A stretch of 64,000 nt of DNA from Alistipes sp. An66 (GTDB taxonomy: Bacteria; Bacteroidota; Bacteroidia; Bacteroidales; Rikenellaceae): contig NZ_NFHT01000007.1 in the NCBI RefSeq assembly GCF_002161445.1, positions 1 through 64,000 of the forward strand, in the 5' to 3' direction. The stretch's first letter is position 1. Every line of letters starts with the position of its first letter. Below the pieces are notes generated by a model. That model did not search any database. It saw nothing but the letters and a program-made list of their open reading frames with translations, and had not been told where the DNA came from. This document shows, in pieces, positions 42,309-52,693 of this stretch. A program made the position numbers and the translations under genes.

Positions 42309-45260
42309 ATGAAAAAATTCTTATTATACGCTACATCAGCCGTTTTAGGGCTGTTTTCGGCCCTCTGGCAACAGCCCGTACAGGCCGCAATCGATGCCAA
42401 AATCACCTTCGAAACGGAAATCCCCAAAGCTTTCGTATGCGGCAACGACAGCCGGATCGAATTGAGCGGGAAACACTTCAAGGACGGACGGCAGTCCCTG
42501 TGCTGGACCTGGAACGCACCTTCGACCCTCCAATACAACGACTTCGGACAGCTCATCCGCTCGTTCCGCGTCAAACAGGCGGGCGTCATGCTCTGGATCT
42601 ACAACCCCAGGGCTGTCGACGCCGACCTGCACTTCGCCTTCGAAACCCCCACGGGCGAAATCTCCTACTATTTCGACTTCCACCTCGACTTCACGGGGTG
42701 GCGCGCCTGCTGGATCAAGTACAACGACATGCCCGGCGACCACGCCTCGCAACAGATCTCGCGCCTGACGATCTCCACCCCGGAGGGCGTGCAGAGCGGC
42801 GAACTCTATATCGACCGCCTGACCTTCGCCGAAACCCGCCTCCACGACCAGATCACCCCCGACCAGCAGATCCCCGACAACAACTGCAACCTCAAACGCG
42901 CCCTCTGGCACTGGGCCCGGCTCTGGGAGTGGGAACAGTACGAATACGACGAACCGCTGCGTGAACTCACCGCCGACGAGAAAAAACAGCTCGATCTGGT
43001 GAAATCCCGCATCAACTCCATCGTCGAGGCCAACATGTCGAGCGGAAACTACATCAACGGCACGATCATCCCGCGGGCGTTGAAGACCTTCGAGGCGGCC
43101 CAGATCCGCCGCACCGACGACGGCGGCGTCATCGGCGCCCCGCTGCTCTCGAACGACGAGTGCAACCGTCCGAAGGGCGAACTGCGGCTCGACGACATCG
43201 AGAACATGCTCAACGCCTTCGCCCTGAACAGCTACGTCAACCGCGACCCGAAATACGACGACAACTTCTTCCTGGTCATGGACCACGCCATCGACCAGGG
43301 ATTCGCCTTCGGACACGGAAACGGCACCAACCACCACTACGGCTACAACGTGCGCAAGATCTACGACGCCATGTGGCTCATGCGCGACAAAATCGCCCAG
43401 CGCGGCAAGACCGACGAGTACGTCCGCGTGCTGGCCTATTGGAGCGGCCTGGCCGAAACGCGCAAACCCTACGTCTACGGCCGCGACGAACTGCTCGACT
43501 CGTGGCACACGCTGCTGATGCCGAAGCTCATCAGCGCCCTGATGCTGCCCACCGAGGCCGAACAGTACCGCGCCATGAAGGGGCTCTCGCGCTGGATGTC
43601 CGGCAGTCTGGACTTCACGCCCGGAACCATCGGCGGCATCAAGATCGACGGCACGACTTTCCACCACGGCGGCCTCTATCCGGCCTACTCGACCGGCGCC
43701 TTCGCCACGATCGGATACTACTGCAAGGCTGTCCGAGACACCGACTTCAACCTCACGGAGGAGGCCCGCAAATGCTTCAAGCTGGCCCTGCTGACCATGG
43801 CCAACTACACCAACCTGCGCGACTGGGGCCTCGGCATCGCCGGCCGCCACCCGCTGAACAAGAACGGCCGCATCCCCGATGCCGACGTGAACGCCTTCGG
43901 CCACCTGGCCGCACTGGGCGACCTGACGGGCAGCGGCAAGGCCGTGGATCCCGAACTGGCCGGCGCCTACCTGCGGCTGAAAGGGACCGACAGGGAGCTC
44001 AACAGCCTCTTCAAGAAGGAGGGCATCTCCGCCGGTCCCACCCCCTCGGGATTCTTCGTCTATAACTACGGCGCACTGGGCATCCACCGCCGCAACGACT
44101 GGATGGTAACCCTGAAAGCCTTCAATACGGATGTCTGGGGTTCGGAAATCTACACCCGCGACAACCGCTACGGCCGTTATCAGAGCTATGGCTCGGCCCC
44201 GATCATCGGGTCGGGCAACCCCGTCACGGCCGCCGCCAGCGGATTCGTGCAGAACGGCTGGGACTGGAACCGCGTGCCGGGCGCCACGACCATCCACCTG
44301 CCGTGGCCCGAGCTCAACAACCCGCTCCCCGGAACCCTCATGGAACGCAACCCCGAACGCTTCTCGGGCGCATCGTCGCTCGAAGGGCAGAACGGCGTGC
44401 TGGCCCTCCACTTCGTCGAGGGCAGCCGCAAGAACTTCACCCCCGGGGCCACGGCCTACAAAACGATCTTCTGCTTCGACAACCGCCTGGTCTTCCTCGG
44501 CAGCGGCATCGACAACAACAACACGACCTACCCCACCGAAACGACGCTCTTCCAGCTTCAACTGGCCGACCGCGGCGAAGCGCTGGAAGTCGACGGCGAG
44601 ATCTACGACACGTTCCCGCTCCAACTCTCGAAAGGCGGCGAACGCCTGGCGATCTCGGACACGAAGGGCAACTTCTACATGGTGAAGAACGCCGGCGTGC
44701 TGAACGTCACCAAGCAGGAGCAGTCGTCGCCCAACGACAAGACCCACGCCATGCAGACGGGCGATTTCGCCACGGCGTGGATCGACCACGGCCGCGCCCC
44801 GAAACAGGCCGGATACGAATACGTGGTCTACATCCAGCCCACGAACAAGGAGATCAACCGCCTGCTCAAAAAGGATGAATACGAAGTGCTGCGCAGGGAC
44901 AACACGGCCCACGTGGTGAAGGACCTCCCGACCGGCATCACGGGCTACGTCTGCTTCGGCGCCTACGAGGGCGACGGACTCGTGCGCCGGGTGTCCGAAG
45001 AGACGATCGTCATGGAGCGCACGCTCGCCGACGGACAGGTCGTCATGAGCGTCTGCACCCCCGATCTCGGCCTCACCGAAAAGACCTACACCACGCGCCA
45101 GGAGAGCCAGCCCATCGAAAAGGAGGTTCTGGTCGGCGACGGCTGGGAACTCGCCGCCCCGATTCCGGGCGTGGAGGCCTCGGCATCCGACGCAGGCACG
45201 CTGCTGAAAGTAACCTGCCGCCACGGACAGCCCGTGGAATTCCGGCTCAAAAAGAAATAA
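42309..45260 (+). CDS. Chondroitin-sulfate ABC lyase-like, PL8 (second copy)
   Basis: A 983-aa secreted lyase with signal peptide (MKKFLLYATSAVLGLFSALW...VQA). Same plan as the copy at 37803: N-terminal beta-sandwich (SYYFDFHLDFTGWRACWIKY), helical toroid and C-terminal beta domains. The catalytic His/Tyr segment DGTTFHHGGLYPAY is near residue 450, with AGRHPLNKNG after it. Clear divergence from the first copy suggests a different sulfation or uronic-acid preference rather than redundancy. The start is MKKFLL, 15 nt after the promoter. It is followed by SusC and SusD genes in the same direction. Confidence 0.92.
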   Translation: MKKFLLYATSAVLGLFSALWQQPVQAAIDAKITFETEIPKAFVCGNDSRIELSGKHFKDGRQSLCWTWNAPSTLQYNDFGQLIRSFRVKQAGVMLWIYNPRAVDADLHFAFETPTGEISYYFDFHLDFTGWRACWIKYNDMPGDHASQQISRLTISTPEGVQSGELYIDRLTFAETRLHDQITPDQQIPDNNCNLKRALWHWARLWEWEQYEYDEPLRELTADEKKQLDLVKSRINSIVEANMSSGNYINGTIIPRALKTFEAAQIRRTDDGGVIGAPLLSNDECNRPKGELRLDDIENMLNAFALNSYVNRDPKYDDNFFLVMDHAIDQGFAFGHGNGTNHHYGYNVRKIYDAMWLMRDKIAQRGKTDEYVRVLAYWSGLAETRKPYVYGRDELLDSWHTLLMPKLISALMLPTEAEQYRAMKGLSRWMSGSLDFTPGTIGGIKIDGTTFHHGGLYPAYSTGAFATIGYYCKAVRDTDFNLTEEARKCFKLALLTMANYTNLRDWGLGIAGRHPLNKNGRIPDADVNAFGHLAALGDLTGSGKAVDPELAGAYLRLKGTDRELNSLFKKEGISAGPTPSGFFVYNYGALGIHRRNDWMVTLKAFNTDVWGSEIYTRDNRYGRYQSYGSAPIIGSGNPVTAAASGFVQNGWDWNRVPGATTIHLPWPELNNPLPGTLMERNPERFSGASSLEGQNGVLALHFVEGSRKNFTPGATAYKTIFCFDNRLVFLGSGIDNNNTTYPTETTLFQLQLADRGEALEVDGEIYDTFPLQLSKGGERLAISDTKGNFYMVKNAGVLNVTKQEQSSPNDKTHAMQTGDFATAWIDHGRAPKQAGYEYVVYIQPTNKEINRLLKKDEYEVLRRDNTAHVVKDLPTGITGYVCFGAYEGDGLVRRVSEETIVMERTLADGQVVMSVCTPDLGLTEKTYTTRQESQPIEKEVLVGDGWELAAPIPGVEASASDAGTLLKVTCRHGQPVEFRLKKK

Positions 45261-45293
45261 ACCTATTTACCCCACAACCTACTGTCTGTATTT

Positions 45294-48200
45294 ATGAAAA
45301 AAGCACTGAAACGAATGGCTGCGGCCGTGCTGCTCACCCTGTCGGTCCTGCTGACCGGGGAGGCTTTCGCACAGAACACCGTAGTCGGACGTGTGGTTGA
45401 CGCCAACAACACTCCGTTGATCGGCGTCAATGTCGTGGTCAAGGGTACGACCACGGGTACGACAACCGGTATCGACGGCAATTACTCGATCAAGGTCGCC
45501 GAGAACCAGACGCTGGTCTTCTCCTATCTGGGCTACACGACCGTCGAGGAGATCGTCGGCAAACGCACGGCCATCAACGTCAAGATGAACGAGGAGGCCA
45601 CGCAGCTGGGAGCCGTCGAGATCGTCAACATCGGTTACGGCACCACGACGCGCCGCGACCTCACGGGATCGGTCGCCAAAGCCGACCTGGGCACCATGAT
45701 GAAATCCAACGTCACCAACTTCGACCAGGCGCTGAACGGCCGTATCGCGGGCGTGGTCGTCACCACGGGCGACGGATCGCTGGGCGCCGAAGCCAACATC
45801 ACCATCCGCGGCAACAACTCCCTCACGCAGAGCAACGCCCCGCTCTACATCATCGACGGATTCCCCTCCGAGGGATCGTTCGCCACGTCGATCAACCCCG
45901 CCGACATCGAGTCGATCGACGTGCTGAAAGACGCCTCGGCCACGGCCATCTACGGAGCCCGCGGCGCCAACGGCGTCATCGTCATCAACACCAAACGCGG
46001 TACCGAGGGCAAACCGACGGTGAATTTCAGCGCTTCGTTCTCGTTGAGCCACATCGCCAACAAGATCGACCTGATGGACTCCTACGAATTCGTGCGCTTG
46101 CAGGAGGAACTCGTCACCGACACCTCGATGGCCAGCTCCTACTACGGATACAGCGAAGAGTACGGCCGCAACCTCACCCTCGAGGACTACCGGAACATCA
46201 AGGGCATCGACTGGCAGGATGAACTCTACCGCACGGCCTTCCAGCAGAACTACAACATTTCGCTCTCGGGCGGCAACAAGGAGGGTCTGCGTTACAACGT
46301 CGGTTTCTCGGCCCTCGATCAGGACGGTATCATCATCCGGTCGAACTTCCAGCGTTACCAGGGCAAGGCGAACTTCACGCTTCCGATCACCAAGAAGCTG
46401 ACGCTCAACGTGAACGCCAACTATTCGCGCACGGCGACCAACGGCGTGAACCCCACGACGGCCGAAACGACCTCCTCGTCGTCGGGCTGGCTGATGTATT
46501 CGGTCTGGGGCTACCGTCCGGTGACGGCCCCCGGGCAGGACATCCTCGACTCAATTATCGACGAGTCGGTCGACGGATCGAACGACTACCGCTTCAACCC
46601 CGTGAAGACGGCCAAGAACGAATACCGCAAGACGTTGGTCGACTACCTGAACTCGAACATCGCGCTGACGTGGAAGATCACCCCCGAGCTGACCTTCAAG
46701 ACCACGGGCGGCTACGTGATGAACAAGCGGCGCCGCGAGGAGTTCAACGGCACGGAGACCTATACGGGCTATCCGGGCTCGCCGAGCGGCAAGGGCGTCA
46801 ACGGCGCCATCTACTGGACCGACCAGACGAACTGGACGAACGAGAACACGCTCAACTACAAGCGCCGCTTCGGCCGCAGCCACAACGTCGACCTCATGGC
46901 GGGTCTTTCGTTGCAGGGTCAGAAAAACACCTATGAAGGCGTCTCGGCCACGCAGATCACCTCCGAGGAGCTGGGTATCGCCGGCATCCACACGGGAAAC
47001 TACCAGAGCGTCCCGAGCAACTACTACGACTGGCGGATGATGTCGATGTTCCTGCGCGCGAACTACAACTTCCGCTACAAGTACTACCTGACCTTCTCGT
47101 TCCGCGCCGACGGATCGTCGAAATTCCCGTCGGACAACCGCTGGGGCTACTTCCCTTCGGTGGGCGCCTCGTGGAACTTCAACCGCGAGAACCTCTTCAA
47201 GAATTCGGAGTGGCTCAACAACGGAAAACTCCGCTTCTCGTGGGGCCTCACGGGTAACAACCGCACGCAGACCCCCTACGACTTCTACTCGCAGATCACC
47301 GTCACGCCGGGGTCCGGAAACTCGTTCGACTACGTCTTCGACGGCACGCGCGTCCCGGGCTACTACTTCTCGAACATGGCCAACGACAAGCTCAAATGGG
47401 AAACCACCGAGCAGTGGAACGTCGGTATCGACCTGGGCTTCTTCGAGGACCGGCTCAAAGTGACGGCCGACTGGTACGACAAGGTGACGCACGACCTGCT
47501 GCTCTACGCCCTGCTGCCCGCATCGAGCGGCTACGAACAGGGCATGCTCAACATCGGCAGCATCCGCAACCGGGGCTTCGAGTTCACGCTCGAAACGGTC
47601 AACATCAAGACGCGGCAGTTCCAGTGGTCGACGTCGTTCAACATCGCCTTCAACCGCAACCGCATCCTGGGACTGGTCGACAACCAGAACACGCTCCAAA
47701 GTTCCGTGTCGTGGGAGACGCACTTCAACTCGCAGTTCCCCTACATCTCGCAGGTGGGCAAACCCACGGGCATGATGTACGGATTCATCTATGAGGGCAC
47801 CTACAAACCGGAGGATTTCGACGCCAACGGGAACCTGAAAAGCGGAATCCCCGCCTACAAGGGCAACAAGATGCAGCCCGGCGACCTGAAATACCGCGAC
47901 CTGAACGGCGACGGCAAGATCGACGACTACGACCGCACGATCATCGGCTGCGGACAGCCGCTGCACACGGGCGGTTTCAGCAACAACTTCAACTGGAAGA
48001 ACTTCGACCTGAACATCTTCTTCTCGTGGAGCTACGGCAACGACATCCTGAACGCCAACCGGCTGATCTTCGAGTCGGGCTGGAAGGCCCAGACCAACCA
48101 GCTGGCCTCCTATGCCGGACGCTGGACCCCGGACAACCCAACGTCGGACATCCCGCGCGCCGGAGCCACGGGCAGCGAGGAGTATTCGTCGCGCGTGATC

Positions 48201-48449
48201 GAGGACGGCTCGTTCCTGCGCTTGAAGAACGTCTCGCTGGGTTATACGATTCCGAGCCGTCAGCTCCGCAAGGCGGGCATCAGTTCGCTGCGCGTCTACG
48301 TCTCGGCCGACAACATCTGGACGCTGACCAATTACAGCGGTCCGGACCCCGAGGTCTCGACCCGCAATTCGGTGCTGACCCCCGGCTTCGACTGGTCGGC
48401 ATACCCCCGCGCCTATGGCTTCACGGCCGGCGTAAATATCACGTTCTAA
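45294..48449 (+). CDS. SusC-like TonB-dependent receptor of the GAG locus
   Basis: A 1051-aa outer-membrane importer. Signal peptide (ending EAFAQ), carboxypeptidase-regulatory-like domain (about 28-105: VVGRVVDANNTPLIGVNVVVKG), TonB plug (VNIGYGTTTRRDLTGSV; DVLKDASATAIYGARGANGVIVINTKRG) and barrel ending FTAGVNITF. It has no STN domain, so unlike the receptor at 10005 it is not expected to signal through an anti-sigma factor. It probably imports GAG oligosaccharides together with the SusD encoded 22 nt downstream. Confidence 0.95.
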   Translation: MKKALKRMAAAVLLTLSVLLTGEAFAQNTVVGRVVDANNTPLIGVNVVVKGTTTGTTTGIDGNYSIKVAENQTLVFSYLGYTTVEEIVGKRTAINVKMNEEATQLGAVEIVNIGYGTTTRRDLTGSVAKADLGTMMKSNVTNFDQALNGRIAGVVVTTGDGSLGAEANITIRGNNSLTQSNAPLYIIDGFPSEGSFATSINPADIESIDVLKDASATAIYGARGANGVIVINTKRGTEGKPTVNFSASFSLSHIANKIDLMDSYEFVRLQEELVTDTSMASSYYGYSEEYGRNLTLEDYRNIKGIDWQDELYRTAFQQNYNISLSGGNKEGLRYNVGFSALDQDGIIIRSNFQRYQGKANFTLPITKKLTLNVNANYSRTATNGVNPTTAETTSSSSGWLMYSVWGYRPVTAPGQDILDSIIDESVDGSNDYRFNPVKTAKNEYRKTLVDYLNSNIALTWKITPELTFKTTGGYVMNKRRREEFNGTETYTGYPGSPSGKGVNGAIYWTDQTNWTNENTLNYKRRFGRSHNVDLMAGLSLQGQKNTYEGVSATQITSEELGIAGIHTGNYQSVPSNYYDWRMMSMFLRANYNFRYKYYLTFSFRADGSSKFPSDNRWGYFPSVGASWNFNRENLFKNSEWLNNGKLRFSWGLTGNNRTQTPYDFYSQITVTPGSGNSFDYVFDGTRVPGYYFSNMANDKLKWETTEQWNVGIDLGFFEDRLKVTADWYDKVTHDLLLYALLPASSGYEQGMLNIGSIRNRGFEFTLETVNIKTRQFQWSTSFNIAFNRNRILGLVDNQNTLQSSVSWETHFNSQFPYISQVGKPTGMMYGFIYEGTYKPEDFDANGNLKSGIPAYKGNKMQPGDLKYRDLNGDGKIDDYDRTIIGCGQPLHTGGFSNNFNWKNFDLNIFFSWSYGNDILNANRLIFESGWKAQTNQLASYAGRWTPDNPTSDIPRAGATGSEEYSSRVIEDGSFLRLKNVSLGYTIPSRQLRKAGISSLRVYVSADNIWTLTNYSGPDPEVSTRNSVLTPGFDWSAYPRAYGFTAGVNITF

Positions 48450-48471
48450 CGCCCAAAAGCACGATTACACC

Positions 48472-50382
48472 ATGAAAATAAAGAACATATACAAATTGGG
48501 GGCCCTGATGATGTTCGGAACGGCACTCTCGGCATGCACGTTCCTGGACACCGACCCGCAGATCATCCCCGGCGAAGGCTATTATACGAGCGAAAAGAAG
48601 CTGCAATACGGACTGGCGGGCGTGTACGGTTCGCTGAACAGCGAGGCGCTCTACGGCCACTACTATTCGTTGCAGATCAGCAATGCCGACGACCTCTGCT
48701 ATTACGCCAACTACAACAGCACCGATACGCGCCCCGACCGCTACAACCACACGGCCGGCACGGCCGTCATCTACGACACCTGGCTGCAACTCTACAAGGG
48801 CATCAAGAACGCCAACGAATACATCAAGGGCGTCGAAGCCTCGACGATCGCCCCCGAAGATCTGTCGGTCGGCAAGGAGCGCTATCTGGCCGAAGCACGG
48901 TTCCTGCGGGCCTACTACCACTTCCTGCTGGCGCAGGCGTGGGGCGACGTGCCCCTGCGCGTGGAGTCGGCCACCTCGCCCAATCCCGAGGACGTACAGC
49001 TGGCCGCAACGCCGCAGGAGGAGGTGCTCAAATGGTGCGTCGATGAGATCGAGTCGATCGTCGACGACCTCAACGAGGAGGTCGACGAAACGCCGTCGCG
49101 CGTCAGCAAGACCGTGGCCGAAGGCATCCTGGCCCGCATCTATCTCTTCATGGCCGGCGAAACCGTAGCCGAGGTCGACGGCCTCCCGAAGCAGGAGATG
49201 TACAAAAAGGCCGCCGAATGGGCCTACGCCGTGATCGAGTCGAAGAAACACGACCTGAACCCCAGCTATGACCAGGTCTTCATCAACATGATTCAGGACA
49301 AGTACGACGAGCAGTACCACGAGTCGATGTGGGAGGCCGAATTCCTCGGCGACCGCACGAGCGCCGACAAGTGGACCAACGGCCGTATCGGCGACCTGAT
49401 CGGACTGAAATCGCAGGGCGGAAGCAACTATTCGGAGTGGGCCTGCAACTACTCCTACGGCTACTACAACGGGTCGTACTCCCTGTGGCAGCTCTATTCG
49501 GAGGAGGACCGCGTGAAGGACGACACCTACAAGGAGGGCGATGAGAACGAAGGCGGCTACAACATCGCGGGAGAGCTGGTCATCGACAAACGCCGTCTGT
49601 GGAACCTCCCGGGGTACAACTACCGCGGATTCGGCGACACCGGGACAGGGAAAGGTCAGTCGATCACCTACAAGCAGGGCGACGCCAACGTCACGCGCGT
49701 GCTGCTCCAGGAGAAGAGCATGTACAAAACGCCGTGGGTCTACCAGAACAAGTTTGCCATGCCGGAGGTCGAAGGCCTCGACCAGACTGTCGAAAATGCC
49801 TACAACCCGGGCACGGATGCCGGCCAGGACGATTTCATCTATGAACCGAACGTCATGTGCGCGATCCGCAATGCGGGCAAGTGGCGCCGCGAAACCATCT
49901 ACGAGAAGCAGATGTCGGCCAAGAACCTCTACACGACGATCAACTTCCCGATCCTGCGCTATTCGGACGTGCTGCTGATGTTCGCCGAGGCGGTGAACGA
50001 ATGTCCGGACATCCAGGGACTCTACCTGGCGAGAGCGAAGGAGGAATTCATGAAAGTCCGCGAGCGCGCCGGCATCGAAACCGACCAGACACAGCTGGAC
50101 GATCCGCAGGCGTTCCGCGCACTGATCCGCAACGAGCGGGGCCGTGAACTGGCCTTCGAGGGGCTGCGCAAATACGACCTGATCCGCTGGGGCATCTTCG
50201 TAGACAAGATGCGACAGGCCGGAAACAACATTCCGCGGGACAACGACGGCTATTACAACAAGACCTACACGAATTTTGCGGCCATCAGCTACGGCAACGT
50301 CTCCGAGCGGCACATCTACCTGCCGATCCCGACCAAGGAGCTGGCCGTGAACCACGCCCTCACACAGAATCCCTTATGGTAA
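48472..50382 (+). CDS. SusD/RagB-like lipoprotein of the GAG locus
   Basis: A 636-aa substrate-binding lid protein. The lipoprotein signal ends at LSAC (about residue 22), followed by the typical FLDTDPQIIPGEGYYTSEKKL. TPR-like helices (LAEARFLRAYYHFLLAQAWGDVPLRV) and the C-terminal RagB region (ILRYSDVLLMFAEAVNE; LIRNERGRELAFEGLRKYDLIRW; YLPIPTKELAVN) are present. It lies directly after susC and 23 nt before the surface lipoprotein gene. Confidence 0.95.
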   Translation: MKIKNIYKLGALMMFGTALSACTFLDTDPQIIPGEGYYTSEKKLQYGLAGVYGSLNSEALYGHYYSLQISNADDLCYYANYNSTDTRPDRYNHTAGTAVIYDTWLQLYKGIKNANEYIKGVEASTIAPEDLSVGKERYLAEARFLRAYYHFLLAQAWGDVPLRVESATSPNPEDVQLAATPQEEVLKWCVDEIESIVDDLNEEVDETPSRVSKTVAEGILARIYLFMAGETVAEVDGLPKQEMYKKAAEWAYAVIESKKHDLNPSYDQVFINMIQDKYDEQYHESMWEAEFLGDRTSADKWTNGRIGDLIGLKSQGGSNYSEWACNYSYGYYNGSYSLWQLYSEEDRVKDDTYKEGDENEGGYNIAGELVIDKRRLWNLPGYNYRGFGDTGTGKGQSITYKQGDANVTRVLLQEKSMYKTPWVYQNKFAMPEVEGLDQTVENAYNPGTDAGQDDFIYEPNVMCAIRNAGKWRRETIYEKQMSAKNLYTTINFPILRYSDVLLMFAEAVNECPDIQGLYLARAKEEFMKVRERAGIETDQTQLDDPQAFRALIRNERGRELAFEGLRKYDLIRWGIFVDKMRQAGNNIPRDNDGYYNKTYTNFAAISYGNVSERHIYLPIPTKELAVNHALTQNPLW

Positions 50383-50405
50383 CACGCACAACAGCAGCAC
50401 TGACT

Positions 50406-51437
50406 ATGAAGACACAACGAATCACATATCTGGCAGCGGCGCTCACGCTCGCAATGGCGGGGAGCTCCTGCGAGCACGACGAGATCTACGAGCCGCTGGA
50501 ATTCGCGGTGCAGCTCTCCCCGACGAACACCTACAAGGCCGGAGATCCCGTGGTGTTCAATTTCAGCGGCAATGCCGACTTCATCACGATCTGGAACGGC
50601 GACACGGGACACGAATACCGCTATCGGGAGCGCACCGTGCTGGATGCCCCCGACCGTCTCGAAGCCTGCGAGCTGAATCTGGAATTCTCGCGCCGTTCGG
50701 GCGCCAACGTGGGTGATGTCCAGTTCTATGTCACGGACCGGTTCGGAGGCCTGACCGGCAGCGACGCCGCCACGGACAAGGCGCGGATCGAAGCGATCGA
50801 AAGCGGGAATTTCGACGGATGGATTCCGCTCGAAATCGAGGAACCGAGCTCGTCGGGAAAATGGTCGCTCACGACGCACGACCTGCTCGACGTCGACGGA
50901 AACGGCACGTCCGTGAACGACAACTTCTGCCTGCTGATGCGCTGGCATCCGGCCTCCGCCGCAGCCCAACGCAACTACTACATCAACGCCTCCGTGAAGG
51001 TTCAGTTCAAGGATTACAGCGCCACGACGATGAAAATCACGGAGCTGGACCCCATCTGCTTCAACCGTCCGGACGAAATGGCCGGCAAGGAGTATGAGAC
51101 CTACACCGCCTCCTCCACGGGCTCGAAGCTCGGCTACCTGCAAACAGGCGGCAACTACGACATGATACTCAACGGCACCGAGAGCAGCGTGGTCTGCCCC
51201 TATCTGATCGACACGTGGTACGTCACGACACCGCTCAAACTCAACATGATCCCGAGCGACACGGGCCAGAGCATCAAGGGCGTGACCGACGATGTGAAGA
51301 ACTACTCGCACATCTACAACGAACCGGGCACCTACACGGCGACGATCCTCGCGGGCAACGGCAACTACCAGGGGGAATCGGGCATCCGGACCTACGAGGT
51401 GACCTTCACGGTCGTCGAAAAGATCGGAGGCGAATAA
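50406..51437 (+). CDS. DUF5017-like surface glycan-binding lipoprotein
   Basis: A 343-aa lipoprotein (signal MKTQRITYLAAALTLAMAGSSC). The N-terminal Ig-like part contains YKAGDPVVFNFSGNADFITIWNGDTGHEYRYR, the pattern of DUF5017/SusE-type modules. The middle is a beta-rich domain and the C-terminus a second Ig-like module ending in GTYTATILAGNG...YEVTFTV. Its position right after susD fits a surface glycan-binding protein that helps hold GAG chains. The ATG at 50406 is chosen over 50376 because the signal peptide begins there. A strong terminator follows. Confidence 0.8.
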   Translation: MKTQRITYLAAALTLAMAGSSCEHDEIYEPLEFAVQLSPTNTYKAGDPVVFNFSGNADFITIWNGDTGHEYRYRERTVLDAPDRLEACELNLEFSRRSGANVGDVQFYVTDRFGGLTGSDAATDKARIEAIESGNFDGWIPLEIEEPSSSGKWSLTTHDLLDVDGNGTSVNDNFCLLMRWHPASAAAQRNYYINASVKVQFKDYSATTMKITELDPICFNRPDEMAGKEYETYTASSTGSKLGYLQTGGNYDMILNGTESSVVCPYLIDTWYVTTPLKLNMIPSDTGQSIKGVTDDVKNYSHIYNEPGTYTATILAGNGNYQGESGIRTYEVTFTVVEKIGGE

Positions 51438-51451
51438 AGCCGCAACGTAGA

Positions 51452-51494
51452 GCGAAAGCCTGCTTTTCTTTCGGGAAAAAGCAGGCTTTTTCGC
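51452..51494 (+). terminator. Terminator of the right arm of the GAG locus
   Basis: GCGAAAGCCTGCTTTT and AAAAGCAGGCTTTTTCGC arms with a short CTTTCGGG loop region, a long near-perfect stem. Confidence 0.85.
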
Positions 51495-51503
51495 ACGATC
51501 GGG

Positions 51504-51534
51504 TTGCAAATCCGCGTTATTTTCAATATCTTTG
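51504..51534 (+). promoter_or_regulatory. Promoter of the amino-sugar operon
   Basis: TTG (51504-51506), 20-bp spacer, TATCTTTG (51527-51534), 59 nt before the first ATG. Confidence 0.72.
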
Positions 51535-51593
51535 AATGTGCAACCGGGCCCTTTTGCCCGAAGCGCCACCTGAAACCGAAACAGAACCTACGT

Positions 51594-52691
51594 ATGAAGG
51601 CTGAATTACAGAACATAGCTTCGCACTTCGCACTCGAAGGCGACATCGCCGCGATCGACTCGCTGGGCGACGGATTCATCAACGACACGTTCATCATCCG
51701 CACGTCCGGCGACGCCCCGGACTACATCCTGCAACGCAAGAACAAGAACATCTTCCCCGACGTGCCGGGCATGATGGAGAACATCCGCAAGGTCACCGAA
51801 CACATCCGCCGCCGGGTCATCGCCGAAGGAGGAGACCCGATGCGGGAGGCCATGACCGTGGTCCCGACCCACGACGGGAAACTCTACCACATCGATCCGC
51901 AGGGCGAATACTGGGCCGTGACGGTCTTCATCGCCGACACCATCGCCTACAACAAGGCCGACTCGCCGGAACTCGCCCGCAAGGGCGGCGAAGGCATCGG
52001 GAAGTTCCAGGCCCAGCTGGCCGACTTCACGGAGCCGCTGGCCGAGACGATCAAGGGCTTCCACAATATCCGCCACCGCTTCGTGCAGTGGGACGAAGCG
52101 CTCAAACGCGATGCCGCCGACCGCGTGAAGGATCTCACGACGGAGATCGGATGGATCGAATCGCGCCGCGGGGAGATGCTCGACTTCTGGTCGAAGGTCG
52201 AGGACGGCACGATCCCCACGCGGGTGACGCACAACGACACGAAGATCAACAACATCCTCTTCAACCAGCAGGGCGAGGTGCTCTGTGCCATCGACCTCGA
52301 CACGGTGATGAACTCCACGTCGCTCAACGACTTCGGCGACGCCATCCGCTCCTACACCAACACGGGCGACGAGGATGACCGCGACCTCGCGCGCGTGGGG
52401 ATGTCGATCGAGATGTTCCGCGCCTACACCGAGGGCTACCTCTCGCAACGGGCCGCACAGCTGACCCAGCCCGAAATCGACTACCTGGCCTTCTCGGCCC
52501 GCTACATCACCTACGAACAGGTGCTGCGCTTCCTGATGGACTACATCGACGGCGACACCTACTACAAGATCAAATACCCGGAGCACAACCTCGTGCGCAC
52601 ACACGCCCAGTACAAACTCCTGCAATCCATGGAGGAGCAATACCCGGCGATGTGCGAAATCGTGCGCGAAACGGTTGCCAAATACAAATAG
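51594..52691 (+). CDS. Aminoglycoside-phosphotransferase-fold kinase, NahK-like
   Basis: A 365-aa cytoplasmic kinase. Catalytic loop THNDTKINNILF and the metal-binding AIDLDTVM are those of APH-fold N-acetylhexosamine kinases such as bifidobacterial NahK, which phosphorylate GlcNAc/GalNAc at C1 (family knowledge). The nucleotide-binding N-lobe includes DGFINDTFIIRT and YILQRKNKNIFPDV. It lies directly downstream of the GAG locus and upstream of NagB-type genes, so GalNAc or GlcNAc released by GH88 is a plausible substrate. Homologues have sometimes been called mucin-desulfating proteins, which this sequence does not support. Confidence 0.78.
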   Translation: MKAELQNIASHFALEGDIAAIDSLGDGFINDTFIIRTSGDAPDYILQRKNKNIFPDVPGMMENIRKVTEHIRRRVIAEGGDPMREAMTVVPTHDGKLYHIDPQGEYWAVTVFIADTIAYNKADSPELARKGGEGIGKFQAQLADFTEPLAETIKGFHNIRHRFVQWDEALKRDAADRVKDLTTEIGWIESRRGEMLDFWSKVEDGTIPTRVTHNDTKINNILFNQQGEVLCAIDLDTVMNSTSLNDFGDAIRSYTNTGDEDDRDLARVGMSIEMFRAYTEGYLSQRAAQLTQPEIDYLAFSARYITYEQVLRFLMDYIDGDTYYKIKYPEHNLVRTHAQYKLLQSMEEQYPAMCEIVRETVAKYK

Positions 52692-52693
52692 TC

